A stretch of DNA of 64,000 nucleotides, from the NCBI GenBank assembly GCA_022605405.1, contig JABYQQ010000005.1, forward strand, positions 2,046,001-2,110,000. Reading direction: 5' to 3'. The DNA comes from Earliella scabrosa (lineage: Eukaryota; Basidiomycota; Agaricomycetes; Polyporales; Polyporaceae). The position numbers and the translations under genes were made by a program. How positions within the stretch are numbered: the stretch's first letter is position 1; the number at the start of each line of letters is the position of its first letter. The notes under the pieces are model-generated. The model was given only the letters and a program-made list of their open reading frames with translations, did no database searches and was not told the DNA's origin. This document shows, piece after piece, positions 24,794 to 36,911 of this stretch.

Positions 24794-26091
24794 TGCGTGC
24801 ACGGCTTGTGGCGAGAGCCGTTAAGCTGTCCGCGCGCGCTAAGGCCTGTCGCCGCTGGGGTTCTCTGCTCGGGCCCTGTGTCTTCGCTGCTTGTTGTGCC
24901 CGTGCTTTCCGTTCCTGCGATCATCGTTGTGTTCTTTGACGCCATTTTACGACTGCGATTCCCATCCGTGCGACACCCCCTCCCACCGATCTGTTCGATC
25001 GAAGCCACCCTCTCGTCACCCATGTATCCATCCCTCGATAGTTTTTGTCATGTAAGTCCATACAGTGCGGCTAATATGCTACAAGCATACATAGGCATGC
25101 GTCGAGACTGCGCGGCAGCAGAACACACAAGCACGATGCCGAGACGAATGTGTGTCGATGCACAAGGTACATGCGCACGGTGCCGGGAGGGTGGGACCGT
25201 GATTCCGAGGTCGAGAAGAGTCGGAGTCAGCAGGATTGTGACGCTTCGGAGGCCGCGGCGGGTGTTTCAGGGCACAGGGATGACTGATGAGCCGTGCACG
25301 ATAGCAGGGATTTCGCGACTAGCAGCGAGCAGAGTGGTGTTGCTGGCGTTGAGGGGATGGCGAGGAAGGACAAGCAAGGGACGGTGGAGAGAGGCGTGCG
25401 GAGAAGCGAGGGGAAGTCTGACGGCTGAAGATGGACTAGCGCGAAGGACGCGAGATGATGTCATCGGGCAGGTGATGAGCACAAGCTCGGACACGGTCGA
25501 CGGTGGGCAGTGGACCAGTCACCGTCCGTCGCGACGGGGGTTGATACGGCCGCATTGGAAGAGAGTCGTGAGAGGGCGGCGGGGGCGATGGGGAGCAGAA
25601 GCAGGGTTTGGACGGACGGACGTCGGATAGGTTGTCTCCAAAAATAAGTGGGAAAGTAATGAGGAACGTTGGCTGGCGGGGGCTGTCGTCGACAGACTTG
25701 GAGCGAGCGATCGGGATCTGGGCGAGCGCGTGGCTGGTCGGAGCACGGTCGGGTAGGACTGACCGCCAGCCGTCCGCCTTGTCCGTTCCCCACCGGCGAG
25801 GGCGACAGTGCCAGTCGCCTTTGGTTCTCCAAGCTTCTCTCTGCGCTTTCGGCCGTCTGTCCTCGACCCGCCTGCCGCCTGTCCTTTCTCTCGCCTTCTC
25901 TCCTTCCTGCCACGATATCCCTCCCCCGGCTTTCCTCCCGGCCTCCGCCTCCTCGCGCCCAGTTCGTCTGCTCTTCTTCCCCACACCCTTCAAACAGCCC
26001 GCCCGACCGCTCGACCCTCCATGTTCTCTCGCGACGCTTGATCCCTCCCACCATCCTCCCAAGCCCTCTTGCCCGCATCCTCGTTCTGCCC
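24794..26091. other. Intergenic region 3' of CENP-A and 5' of the next gene
   Basis: About 1.3 kb. The last 250 bp are strongly pyrimidine-rich (CT tracts), typical of a basidiomycete 5' leader. The minus-strand ORFs of 270-293 aa here are Arg/Glu/Gly-rich antisense artefacts. Confidence 0.4.
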
Positions 26092-28951
26092 ATGCGCCGC
26101 ATCGCCGCGGTCTTCGCTTCAAAGCGATCAGACAGGTCTGAAGCTGCGTCTTCAACCGCTCCCTCCTCCTCCGCGCCCTCCGCCAACTCCGACGCGACCC
26201 AGCAGCCAACAAAGTCGTCCTCAAAACGCTTCTTTCGCTCTCTCTCACGCAAGAGCAAGCCTGTCGATCCCGTAAACCGCCTCAGCAACTCGGACCTCCA
26301 TCCGCCCTCCTCGTCCTCGTCCTCCAGCGGCGCTCCCACCACTCCAGACGACGATCAAGGTTCACTCCTCAGAGCACCCGCGGCCAAGGCATGGCTCTCC
26401 CTCCCACACCCTGTCGACTCTCGTCTCGGTTCGTTCCACCATCTCGAGCCCCCTCCTCATGATCGGACGCGTTTCACCGTTCCTCCCCGCCCCACCGCGT
26501 CTCCCTCCACTCTGGACACGGAGGACACCTCCTCAGAAGAGTCCTCTCTCGCCCCAGATCTCTCGAAGCCCCCAGTGCGCTCAACTCCCCTCTCTGCCTC
26601 CGGGTACGTGCTTGCTTTGACCACCAGTAATCTCCGTCCACCGTTTGCACCTCCGCCGCTGCTCCACGTACCGGGATGCCCAGTCTTCCCGCGATCATCC
26701 AATGCACGCCGCAGCCTTCCGTATGCGGATTCGCTTCAGTCAACCATGCACCGCACGAACCTTCAACGTCGCCTCCAGCGCGGCGATCTAACCCCATCCG
26801 AGACCCGTTCCATCACACCCTTTGCCGGCAGGCGGGTTGCCCTCAGGGAGCGATTGTCGCTGCAAATGGACGACTCTGCGGTCCGTGAAGGGCGCGTTTT
26901 GTCACATTCGGCAGGATTGAGGAGGTGGGCCGACCGTCCGTGCTTCGAGGACAGGGTTCTTGTCCTCTTGGCCGAGAATGTCCCGGCAACTCCCAACCGC
27001 GAACCACTCTGGACGCGCGTGTCGCCCGCCACCGAGTGCGGCGTAGCTGCGCTCGAGTACTCTATCACGCTCGACATCCTCTCCGGCCTTTATGAGGACG
27101 ACCTTCCCCGCGAGCCAGAGAGGCAGGTTCAGGCCCCAGACGCCTCAGCGCTGGGCTATTTACGCTTGGACACCCAACTCTCCTTAGACCTGGGTCCTTC
27201 CCTCTCGCAGTCCCCGTCCACTCTTAGTCCTTCGTCTTCCCTTGGACCATCTTCACCGGCCACCATGTCTTCGCCATCACCTGCTGCTGCTGCCTCTACG
27301 TCCTCCTTGTCGAAACCCGCGCAGCCCACTGGTGAGTCACTGTCGTGGCCACGAGTGCATGTATGCGGATGTGATTGCTCATCATTCATCGGATATAGCT
27401 GTCCCTTCCTCGCAATCACGCAATTCGGTGTACAAGACGTCCCCGTCTCCGCTCAGGATGGAGGCCGTGTCGGCATCACCTCCGACGCCAAGCACAGTCC
27501 ATCTCTCGCCGGTCACCTCGGCGGCCTCAACCGCTGTCGCCTCGCCCACCAACCTGCCTCCTATCGTCGCTTCCCCTCCATCCTCCGCGCCGACACCGCT
27601 CAAACCGGCCTTGAAACAAGGCGTTCGGTTTGCGGAGGAAGAGAAGGAGGACCAGATCCCGCTCGGCTACGTTATGCGGATCAAGCAGAAACGAGAAGAG
27701 AAGGCGCGTTTCTTGCAGGCGGAGCGGGAGCGGCGCAAGCATGAAGAGGAGCGGCGGCGGCACGAGGAGGAGAAGCGGAAGTGGGAGGAGGAGCGAGCCA
27801 CCTGGGAACGGGAGAAACGTGCGATGGAGGAAGAGCGCAAGAAGAGGCTGTATGCTGAGGAGGTGGTCGCCGCACGCAGTCGCCGCGAGAGTCAACGGTA
27901 CGGTTTCGGTCCACTGACGGGCGAGGGTCTTGCAACGGCGCAATGGGAACGCGTCGAGCGCCCCAAGCCGGAGCGAGAGGGGTCCTCTTCGTCGTACACC
28001 AGACCCGCGTACGACCCCGCGGCGCACTCTCACATGCCATTCCGACAGAACTCAGACTCCTCCCTCGCAGTCCCCAAGCCAACCCGTCAAGGTTCTGCCT
28101 CTGGCTCTGCCGGTTCTGGCTCTGGCTCACCTGCCGACTCCCGCCCTAACAGCGTATATGGCTCCCGTCCGCCATCCATGCACTCGGGGGCGCCGACCCC
28201 GTCGTCTTCTCAGCAAGACGTCCGCGCCCAGCAGCGGATAAACGGCAGCAGCAGCCGGCGGGGCTCCTTCGTGTCCGAGGGTGGCGGATCAAGCAGGCGA
28301 CGGAGCGAACTCATGCCGGTCCCTCCCCTGCCGTCGGTATGGACGGTGGGCACGAACATGAACATGAACATGGCCGTCCCGATGATGCCCATGTCTGCGG
28401 TGCCAATGGGGATGCCAATGCCCATGTATGGTATGGGCATGGACATGCCCCTCCTCCCTCCCTCGCCACCATTCATGCACCAGTACGGATCGCGGTCACC
28501 CGGACAGAGCGGCCAACCGCACTCGCCTCAGCGCTCGCACAGCTCATCGCCGACGCTTGGCAGGCATAACCTACCTGCGAGCGGCAGCACGGAACGTGTC
28601 AACCGCATGTCACAGGCAAAGGGTTCGTCGTCGGCGTCGGCGCGTGCGCCCTCCCTGCCACGGTCGGAGTCGAGTCCCCGCCGCGCGCACCACCACCAGC
28701 GCACGTCCAGTGGCGAGGTGCCGAAACGCCCCGCGGCGCACCGCAGCCAGACGGAGGAGAGACGGATGTCGAAGGTGCCATCGCCGTCCGCATCCAGTCC
28801 ACAGCGTCCCAGTCCGACACACACCTCTTCCCTGCCCCCGCACCCGCCGCCCGTGTTTGCACAGGCACGTTCGTCGTGGGCGCTCCCGCAGACAGGCTTT
28901 GAGAACGTCAGTCGGCCAAATCCTGGAAGGCGGCAGACGGTCATCTCATGA
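26092..28951 (+). CDS. Large Ser/Pro-rich protein with charged coiled coil and Met-rich tract, unknown function
   Basis: Two exons: 26092-27331 and 27399-28951 (930 aa). The open frame continues upstream of 26092, and this ATG is chosen because MRRIAAVFASKRSDRS follows a CT-rich leader. Residues 1-180 are Ser-rich with basic SSKRFFRSLSRKSK. Residues 180-400 look globular (TRSITPFAGRR, ALEYSITLDILSGLYEDDLP). After an Ala/Ser/Pro linker there is a PALKQGVRFAEEEKED motif and about 80 residues of Glu/Arg/Lys coiled coil. The C-terminal 350 residues are Ser/Pro/Arg-rich with a Met-rich tract (MNMNMAVPMMPMS). I recognise no family. The composition suggests a cytoskeletal, polarity or RNA-binding scaffold, which is speculative. 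A small intron at about 26605 cannot be excluded. Confidence 0.8.
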
Positions 28952-29430
28952 CCATTGCCCTCGCGCCGCGTGATGCCTGCATTGCACTGTCCAGCGGCAC
29001 ATCCATCGCTCGGAGACTTCCCCGCCCCCTAGGACTCTCTCTCTCATCGCACTTTCCACATCCATACGGACAAACCACACCGCATACGTACGAACCAAAA
29101 GCATACCTAATTCCGGACGTTGGCAGCAATGCTCCCCGTCGCTCGTTATACCTGACCTCCATACGCTCGCTTCCTTTTTTGTCCCGTCGTCCCGCTGTAC
29201 CCTTGTGCGTGCGCGCGTTTTCCTCGGCATTGCATCCCCCACCCCCAAGTTGTTCTTTTGCGAACTCGTAGTCATCCATCATTTATTGTCTAGTCTGCCA
29301 TCCAATCATGCCTTCAGCCGTGTCGTATACATACATGCCCTTCTCATCTCAATCCGCATCGTGGACATCGAGCCCATTTTTGGACCGCATTCCCGTCCCC
29401 TGTCCCTGCATCCCTTCATATCACCACTAA

Positions 29431-29500
29431 ATCCCATCCCGCCTCCCGACCTCGATCCACATCCCGTCCCGCCTCCCGACCTCGATCCGCATCCCGTCTC
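29431..29500. repeat. 30-bp tandem repeat, about 2.3 copies
   Basis: 29431-29460 and 29461-29490 are near-identical 30-mers (core GCCTCCCGACCTCGATCC), differing at two positions, followed by a partial third unit. The repeat is pyrimidine-rich and non-coding. Confidence 0.85.
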
Positions 29501-29735
29501 GTCTCGTTTCGTCCATCATGACGCCGTCACGCCCCACGCCCGCAGCCCTTAGTCCCGTAGCCCGTAGTTACTAGTTAGTAGGTAGCCCGCTCGTCTCCCC
29601 CGTATATACAGTATACTTTGTAGGATGTGACTGCTCGCATCGTCGTGGATGCTCTTCTTTTCTCAGTCCTCAGTCCTGACACTGTCGCTCTTGTTTTCGC
29701 CTCGGGCTCTGAATTTGCCGCATGCATGTGTCCGA

Positions 29736-29757
29736 CTCTCTCTCTCTCTCTCTCTCT
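29736..29757. repeat. (CT)11 microsatellite
   Basis: Eleven uninterrupted CT units in the non-coding convergent region. Likely length-variable between strains. Confidence 0.9.
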
Positions 29758-30798
29758 TGGTCCTCTCGGGTCCGTTAGCTAGTAACTTCTTGTCAGTTGT
29801 CAGTTGTGCATGCGTAGTGCGTAGTAAAGTCGATCTTCATCTCGAGGCGGACGTGTGGCTACTTGTTGTGATCACGCTCGGGGTTCTCAAAAAGGTTGGA
29901 AAGTTGCAGCTGCAATGGAAGGTGTGCGGTGGCGTTGGTTCTAGATGTGCTTCGTACCGGTGTACATGGTTGAACCTGGTGCCGCCTCTCCATTCAACAT
30001 TGCAAACGACGTCGTTCCTACAGTTCAGTGCATGATCGAGGACAGTGGCACTGATAGATCGAGTTCTCGCCTTCGACGCTCTGATAGGAGGGGATGTCTG
30101 GCAGCCGGCGGCTCGCGTAGAAGCATACCCCGCACTACGATAGTTCGGGGGGGGGGCGGGACCCACAGGCATCCACAACCGCGATAAGTGTTCGGCCCAG
30201 TGCGCACTAAGTAGAGATAGCCTATAGTCTTTCCGCATCTCGATGCGTGTAGCCGAAACCAACGTTCTGGGGAACCGCAATGTGGCTGCTTATCGGCGTG
30301 GGCGGAGAGTCCGACATTGCGGCCCAGCTTCGCGGGTTCCCTGGATGGCGTCCAGAGATCGCCAGAAGCGGATGGGTGCTAAGCGACGGTGTTCGCTGAT
30401 GCTCGGTGTTAGAGAAGCCTTTTGGCGGAAGGGGAGGGAAGGTCCAGAGATAAGGAGGGTGCTGCGCGTACTCGCCGTCGTCTACTCGACGCCTGCTTTA
30501 TCTCTCGGGCGGCGGGGTTGCAACCGCTGGAGCTGGAGCTGAAGACGGCCACGCAGCTTCGGGGCAGAGGTGTGTCGTTGACAAGTCGTGATATGATTAA
30601 AGGTCCGTAACCAATGTCCCCGCTATGGAAACAAAGAGAAAGAGGCTCAGGATAGGCTACAGGTGTGTCGTGAAAGTCCGGAGAAAACTAGGAAGGGTTG
30701 TAGATGTAGTGAGGCTAACGGGACTCTGACCCGAGGCTCAGCGACTGACGACAGCGTTCTCTAAGCAGCCACTGGCCCCGCGCGCGCGAGCGATGCGC

Positions 30799-32143
30799 TT
30801 AGTGGGCGGGGGTGTCGTACTTCTCCTCGACGGTCGGGACGAGCGAGCGGCCGGCCATCTCAGGGCGGACGTACCAGCGGTTGGCCTTCTCTGCCTTGCG
30901 GGCCCGGCGGCGGCTGACGAGGTAGACAACGCCGATAACGACGTAGCCGAGGGCCATGACACCGACGACGGCCGAGAGCGCGATGAGCACCGTCTTGGAC
31001 ATGCCCCCGGACACGATCTCAGACGCGTCCTCGGCGAGCGCGCCGAAGACGTTGCCGGTCTGCTGCGAGTTGCTCCGCGTGTAGTGCGTCGACGACGCCT
31101 CGTACGTCTTCGTCTTCGTCGCGGGCCAGGTCGAGTACGTGCCGCTCGTGAGCGCGTTATTCGCGTTGCGTTCCTGGCGCTGCGCGGTGGGCTGCTCCCA
31201 GCGGTGGATGCCGCAGCGGTCGAGACACTCCTGGCGGCCGAGAGCGACGTTGTCAGGGATCTGTGTGAGAGGGCAGATGGGTGAGCGAGGAAGTCCTGGG
31301 TGACGATGACGCGGGGCTGCTCACCATGTGCTCGATACCGATGACCTCCTCGATACCAATGTCACCGAGGGACGCGGCAACAACATCAGGAGGAAGACCG
31401 AAGTCTACATGTCGGATGAGTTTCCTGCTGGCGGAGAGGAAAGCGGAAGAACTTACAGCGCTGGGCGATGGACGAGACACCAGGATCCTCGTTGTTGAGC
31501 GCGGCTGCCGAGGGGAAAGGTCAGGTCCCACGCCTGGTAGAAAATTCATAGCAGGGAGACGCACCAACAAACATGACCGGCTCGCACAGCTCGTTCTGCT
31601 GGTAGTGGATCGAACCCTGAAGGAAGATCTGGGCCTGACCAGGCTCGAGCGTGTTGAAGATGAAGCGGTTGCCGTTCTCGGGGATCATGCCACTCGTGAG
31701 GGTACCGTTGACGACGTAGAGCATCTCCGTCGCACGCGGGTGGGTGTGAGGAGTGTTCATACCACACGGGCCCAAGAAGCCGATCGTCATAGCCATGCCT
31801 AACCTCAACAATCAGCACTCGTCGCAAGATCCGGGAACCGAACCACCAACCGTTGTTGACGAGGGCAGGGAAGTTGGCGGCGGTGGCACCGACGGTGCTT
31901 CCGCCGGCGCCCTTGGAAGGGTTAGCCTTGAAGAAGTCGAAAACAAACTGCGCAGCATTGCAGATCAATGTGGTTGAATTCGGCTGATGTGGTGATGGTA
32001 CGCACGTCCTTGTCGTTAGCGAGGATCTTCACGCGGTCGTTCTGCAGAGGCGCAGCGCGCAGGGCTGCGACCACCTCAGCGGGAGACGCCGCAAGTGCAC
32101 CGGCGGCGGCAGCGAGAGGGAGGAGGAAAGAGACAGAGCGCAT
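30799..32143 (-). CDS. Secreted cupin (spherulin/germin-like) with C-terminal membrane anchor
   Basis: Six exons on the minus strand: 32143-32006, 31947-31851, 31798-31565, 31504-31457, 31404-31325, 31260-30799 (352 aa). A clear signal peptide (MRSVSFLLPLAAAAGALA) opens the protein. The single cupin domain has motif 1 PHTHPRATEM (H-x-H-x4-E metal site), then GTLTSGMIPENG and motif 2 GSIHYQQN with the third His. After the cupin come a Cys pair (CLDRCG), a Ser/Thr-rich spacer and one hydrophobic helix (VLIALSAVVGVMALGYVVIG). A stop-transfer SRRRARK and a 30-residue tail follow. Topology is therefore type I: cupin outside, tail in the cytosol. Most spherulin-like cupins are soluble. Confidence 0.88.
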
Positions 32144-33192
32144 GATGGACAAGGAGGAAAGTGGGGGAGTAGGGGGGAAGTGAGAAGCTGAAGAGGGAAG
32201 AAGAGAAGAGAAGCGGGGTGCGGTTTGGTGGCCCAGGACCCGTCCCTTATATCCTCGGTGGGCCACCCAAGACCATGGTATGCAGGCGTACTTCCAATGA
32301 AACCCGACCAAAGCGACCGCCGCCCGTGAAAGCAAGGCGCACTAGCCTGACGCGCCAATGGCGTTGCGCAACAGATGCGCTTAGGCGAGGCCGGGTCTGC
32401 TACATGCCGATTCGGAGTTCGCTATGGACCATTACTCGAGCGGGAAATTTCCCAGACCCGAATTGACCGAGTGCGATGAGGTCGAGTGTGAGCGTTGAGT
32501 GCGCGTACGGAGGTGTGAGCCAATAGCACACCGCCCCGCTTATCGAGTGGCGGCTATGCAACCTATGCGCTCGAAGGGGGGACCGGGCGGGGCGCGCGAG
32601 GCAGGATGCCCCTGAGGTTGGGATTTCCCGGTGAACTCTCGGAGAGGTTGAGCAGCATCTTCTCATTGCTGATACGCCGGAGTGAATTTGGCATGATATT
32701 GCGCGACTTGGTCGGAGGAAGGTTTGTTCGGAAATTGCTCTTACCGAGCGCTGTCTACGCACTACTATCATTCACAATCACTGGAACACAGCTAGAGACA
32801 GAGCACCGGCGCACCTGCAAGCACCTCAAGGCGGCAATAACGAGCTAGTCTCAGGTGTCGCGCTCCTAGTGAGGCGGTCCGTTTCACCGCAGGTCGGCGT
32901 TGCACAGCCTCCACGCACGCAAAGTCGGGGCCGTGGGCGTCTGCAGCTGGTACCTGTCCGCTGCCTGAGGAGGGCAGGCGTCATGGATCGCTTCGTCTGG
33001 TGGGAAATGTTCGTATGCTGCCGATCGCCACGGTGCGCAAAGGAGACAATTGCACACTATCCCGGGTGGCGAAGCGATGACCGAGGTCGCCGTCACCAAT
33101 TCATCCTGCAGTAACGCGTCGGCTCGCTCCTGACACCCTTATTGTCAAGCTCAACATCGCTCGGTGATCGACAGTAGACACCTACCGACTAT
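32144..33192. promoter_or_regulatory. Promoter region of the cupin gene and 3' flank of RRN7
   Basis: About 1.05 kb. On the minus strand a TATA-like element (ATATAAGG, near 32245-32252) lies about 100 nt upstream of the cupin ATG. No coding signal recognised in the rest. Confidence 0.45.
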
Positions 33193-35511
33193 TCATTCCG
33201 AGCCAGATACTCTTTTCCCTCTGTCTTTTCTCCGTGCGGTATCCCACCAGCGCACGACCCGCCGTTCGAAGCGTTCAACGACACCAGATATGTATCCCTC
33301 GTCCACGCCGGCCCATCTTGCAGCGCGTGAGATGACGAGATCCAGATCCTCAGGCAGAGAGCCCAGGATGTCTTGAGTGTTGTAGATGGTGTACCGCTCT
33401 CCGGACTTGAGTGTGTCACTCTCTTCGTCGAACGTGTTAGCCGGCTTAGTACTCCAGTCAGGATCGACTGGCTTGTCGCTCGCGTCGTGTTGCATCGCCG
33501 GACTGTCCGAGCCAGACTCCCGATGTAGAGGGAAGTGATCTGTGGTAGCATTGCGCGCTACAGGCCTGTTTCGTAAATCTATTGAGTTGCGATTTGGGCT
33601 AAATTGCTTACGAGGCATGCGATCCTCCCGCGGCAAGAGCGCCTTCTCGCAGAACAGCAAGTATTCATCCAACATCTTCTCATCCATATCAAGCACAGAT
33701 CTGCACCCGTGCCGTCAGCGTATAGCCGTCGACAGGATGTACGTACTCACAACTCGGTATCCAGGGAGTATGCAGGCGTACGTTTCAGGTCGGAGGCGTC
33801 TACGTCTCTAATAGCACGGAGAAGCTCTGCCAGGGTAGGTAGGGCGCATGCTGGGTCGCTCTTGTCCCGAGGGCGCCTGTGATGCAGGCCTTAGAATGGC
33901 CAAGGATATCAGTAAGCACAGCCTCACCTTGGTTGCCCGTCGAGTCCGTACACCATCTTCAGCACCACGATGACCGCGGCAAGTAGCGCAACCTCTGGAA
34001 TGGCACTGTCCTGCTTGTGGAATAGCGGGTCTTTCTTCTTCGTACGAACAAGCTCTGGCGCGAGAGTCCTATGCAGCGTGAGGGGGATAGAGACGACACG
34101 GGCCAGTTTCTTCGTCATCGCATACACAATTGCTGGGATGATGTTAGTGAGGGTCTCGCCACGAGGGCTTCTCGGGGACCTACGCGAGCCTTGTATGTCA
34201 CGAACAGCTCTCCAAAGAATAGGAGCAGCGTTCATTTCGGGTGTGTAAACCCCATATGTTGAATACAGCAATCTCGCTAGTCGGGAGGAGAGGAAGTGAA
34301 GGTGGCGAGCCGAGGGTGCGTTCTATTGAAGGCATGTTGTAGCTGTCACTATATGCGGACTGTGGTGAAACTCACATGCGGGGAGAGAGCTTGCACCGTC
34401 TGCTTGCGGAGGTGTCTTACCATGTCTTCCGGTAGAAGACGAACGGTGTCTAGATATGGGAGGTCGTAGCTCTCGACCAATCTAGATTTGATCTGGTAAA
34501 TGGAATGTATGATGCGGCGCAGAGATCTACTACGAACCGCACGAAATCCATATACGTCACAGGCAGCCTTAACGTCCAACATGCAATGACGAGCACTGAT
34601 ATCGTAGTCGCTGGGACATCATACTGGCCGAAGTTGCGCCTCCTTTTCTTGACCGGCACAGAGGTCCTATCTTTCTGTGGTCCACGGTGCTCGTCATCGT
34701 CGGAAGACGGGGACTCCGAGTTCTCTCGCATGAGTTTGTCCAGCTCCGAGTCGCCGTCATCAGAGTCATCGGACTCCGAGCTCGAAGACGAAGCGGAGGC
34801 GTTGGTCTCCTTGCCTTTCTCATCGTCGGATGTGATTTGTTCGTTCTCTTCTTTATCTACCTTAGGCTTCGATTGTGTTGTGTCTGGGATCGACGGCCCA
34901 GGCGGTCCCGCGTCAGTATCACCCCCACCATGCATGTGAGTCAGCGGCTCGGCATCCGGGGGATTCGGTAGGAGAGAGAGGTTTAGAGCCCACGTGTCCC
35001 TGCATATACTCTGCGATAGCTCAATAAGTCGTCAGGATGCTCCTTAGCAGCAACTGCACATGCCTCAAATTCTGGCGGTAACTGCCACAGTCGTGTCAGC
35101 GCAGCAACTTGCATGCGCAAAATTAGCTGGAGGCATTGGAAGTAATGATAGCGCGCCCGCGCGCCGTGATACACTGCAAGGTGCGAGAGGGGGACGAGAT
35201 GAGCGAGACGCCAGAATGGATACAGCGTGGACGGTAGACGAACGCTTTGGATCGGCCTTGCTGTGTTTCTCTTGCTTCTTTCTGCTGGACTTGAGTGTAC
35301 GTTTCCTCACTGCGTGCGGACCAAGCTCGTGGACTTCTCTGGTTTCGTTCCGGTAGTTCTACGTCTTGGGTTAGATGGGGAGGACCAGCCCCATTCTGTG
35401 GGTTGAGCGCACCTGGAGGACATGCCCCTCGCTGCATGCTATGAGCCCGCTTTGCGGTTCTTTGTGCCACTGCTTCGAGCCGCAGACGGGGCATTTTCTG
35501 CGGGGAGCCAT
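33193..35511 (-). CDS. RRN7: RNA polymerase I initiation factor Rrn7/TAF1B
   Basis: Multi-exon gene on the minus strand. The start at 35511 opens a TFIIB-type zinc ribbon (CPVCG at residues 7-11, then CSEGHVL), which defines the family. After the ribbon come RNETREVHELG and basic RKKQEKHSK. Further on are ARYHYFQCLQLILRMQV, LPPEFE with ICRDTWALNLSLL across an intron, and an acidic Ser-rich insert (SSSSESDDSDDGDSELD). The two cyclin-like regions include VLVIACWTLRLPVTYMDF, YDLPYLDTVRLLPEDM, IVYAMTKKLARVVSIP and EVALLAAVIVVLKMVYGLDG. It works in the core factor for rDNA transcription in the nucleolus. Its promoter carries the 20-bp element described in the findings. Confidence 0.9.
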
Positions 35512-36380
35512 GGCTTCCGGCTGAGCGCAGATGAGGGTGAATTCAGAAACATCTCTCCTGTGACGTAAGATCGCATCTTGCTAGCGCCCAAGCGGGAGAT
35601 TAGATAACCACGTGGCCTCTTCGTTGACCGTCGAGCTCGTCCGGCGACTACTCTCGTAACTCTGGTCCAGACTCCACACGTACGCATGAATGATCAAGGT
35701 CATAATGCGCAGAGTATGTCCTGCACGTCGCAATGAATAGGTCTGTACGAATCATACGGTTACTAGCCTAAAGAATTTGCCTAATTCCCAAACGATGCCA
35801 GCACAGCATCTTGAACTCACTGTGCAGCGGACGCTGTCACAGTACATTCACCCGATAGTTTGTTAAAGCCCCTAAAAGCTCTTGAAGGTTCAGGTCTAAA
35901 CGTTGGACCGTCTCGCGCACCGGAGAGTCCGTATGTACGTTATGCACTCGCCAAGCCTACGCCCGTCAAGTCCCGGTGAAGCAAGGAGGCCATCGCAGCG
36001 GACATTCGATCATGACGTATCGCTGAAACTCAAGGACTTCGTCCGGCTCCGGAAACCTGAGCGCGATGCCCATTTGTGAAGCGCCTCGTCTCGTCCTCCA
36101 CGAGCATTCGGTTTTTTGGTGTGGCACGTAGACGAGCCCTACAAAGGTACGTTGCCCTTTGGTGCCGGCGTCCGTTGACCATAGAGTAGCACTCCTTCAC
36201 TGATAAATCGATAATAGGGATGTGCATGACACCATTGATTCACTCTCGTACTTATCACCAAGCCTTAAGTAGGACCTACAGTGGACACGATCAATTGGAT
36301 CGGACTACGACAAGAATAGGCAACGTACCGGGATGCACATACAGGCACCAATTACCAGCGCGGCACCAGTGCCGCACCAC
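35512..36380. promoter_or_regulatory. RRN7 promoter region and 3' flank of the NTF2-like gene
   Basis: About 870 bp with no conserved ORF. The notable content is the E-box element at 35597-35616, close to the RRN7 start. Confidence 0.5.
35597..35616 (+). promoter_or_regulatory. Shared 20-bp promoter element with CACGTG core (RRN7 copy)
   Basis: AGATTAGATAACCACGTGGC lies 86-105 nt upstream of the RRN7 ATG. The identical 20-mer occurs at 37479-37498. It contains the palindrome CCACGTGG, a bHLH (Cbf1/Pho4/Myc-type) core. Confidence 0.6.
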
Positions 36381-36911
36381 CTACTCCTTCAACGTGATTC
36401 CACCTCTCACGTTCTCCGCTAGCTCCCCATGCATGCTCCTCACCAGCGTACCCACCCTCGCACTCGCACTCGCGTCGATGAACTCCACGCTCTCCTTGAT
36501 CAGCACCTCCCCGTCCTCCTCTCCCGTGAACCTCAGAATCCAGATCATGTCCTGCTCCACCACCTCCTCGCTCCCCTTCGCCTTCAGGAAGTAGCTCATG
36601 TGCACGACCGCCCTGCGCGTGTGCTCGTCGACCACGATGTCGTGCACCTTCTCCGGACCGTCCGACGACGGCGAGTACTCTAGGTACCGGCCGGTGGAGG
36701 AGAGGTGGGCGAGGAACGCGGCGTTGTCCATGACGTCCTGGAGACCCGCGTTGCGGGAGACGAGGTAATTGTGCGCCCACGCGTGTGTGGCGGTGGGGTG
36801 CCGGATGGACATGAGTTGGTCGACGGAGGAAGGGGCAGCGTGAGCGAGGGCGAGGGCGTGGAGTTTGGCGTAGCGGGCGGAGCAATCGGGTGGTGGTGTG
36901 GTTGGCGACAT
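36381..36911 (-). CDS. NTF2-like fold protein
   Basis: Single exon, 176 aa. Length and pattern fit a stand-alone NTF2/SnoaL-like cone: an N-terminal helix (CSARYAKLHALALA), LQDVMDNAAFLAHLSSTG, then alternating strands with KVHDIVVDEHTRRAVVHMSYFL, QDMIWILRFTGEE and VLIKESVEFIDASAS. No signal peptide or catalytic motif is obvious. Such proteins are common in fungi and are often annotated only as hypothetical, with enzymatic and binding roles both possible. The ATG at 36911 is the first in frame. Confidence 0.75.
   Translation of the reverse strand: MSPTTPPPDCSARYAKLHALALAHAAPSSVDQLMSIRHPTATHAWAHNYLVSRNAGLQDVMDNAAFLAHLSSTGRYLEYSPSSDGPEKVHDIVVDEHTRRAVVHMSYFLKAKGSEEVVEQDMIWILRFTGEEDGEVLIKESVEFIDASASARVGTLVRSMHGELAENVRGGITLKE

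Larger units (their letters stand above)
28952..30798. other. 1.8 kb convergent intergenic region
   Basis: Two genes end into this region from opposite sides. It holds a 30-bp tandem repeat, a CT microsatellite and a G-rich run (near 30150). No conserved ORF was found. It may contain long 3' UTRs. Confidence 0.5.

Noticed and set aside
25436..26342. Minus-strand ORFs of 270 and 293 aa
   Set aside because: They lie antisense to a pyrimidine-rich leader and Ser-rich coding sequence. The Arg/Glu/Gly bias is what CT-rich DNA gives in reverse.
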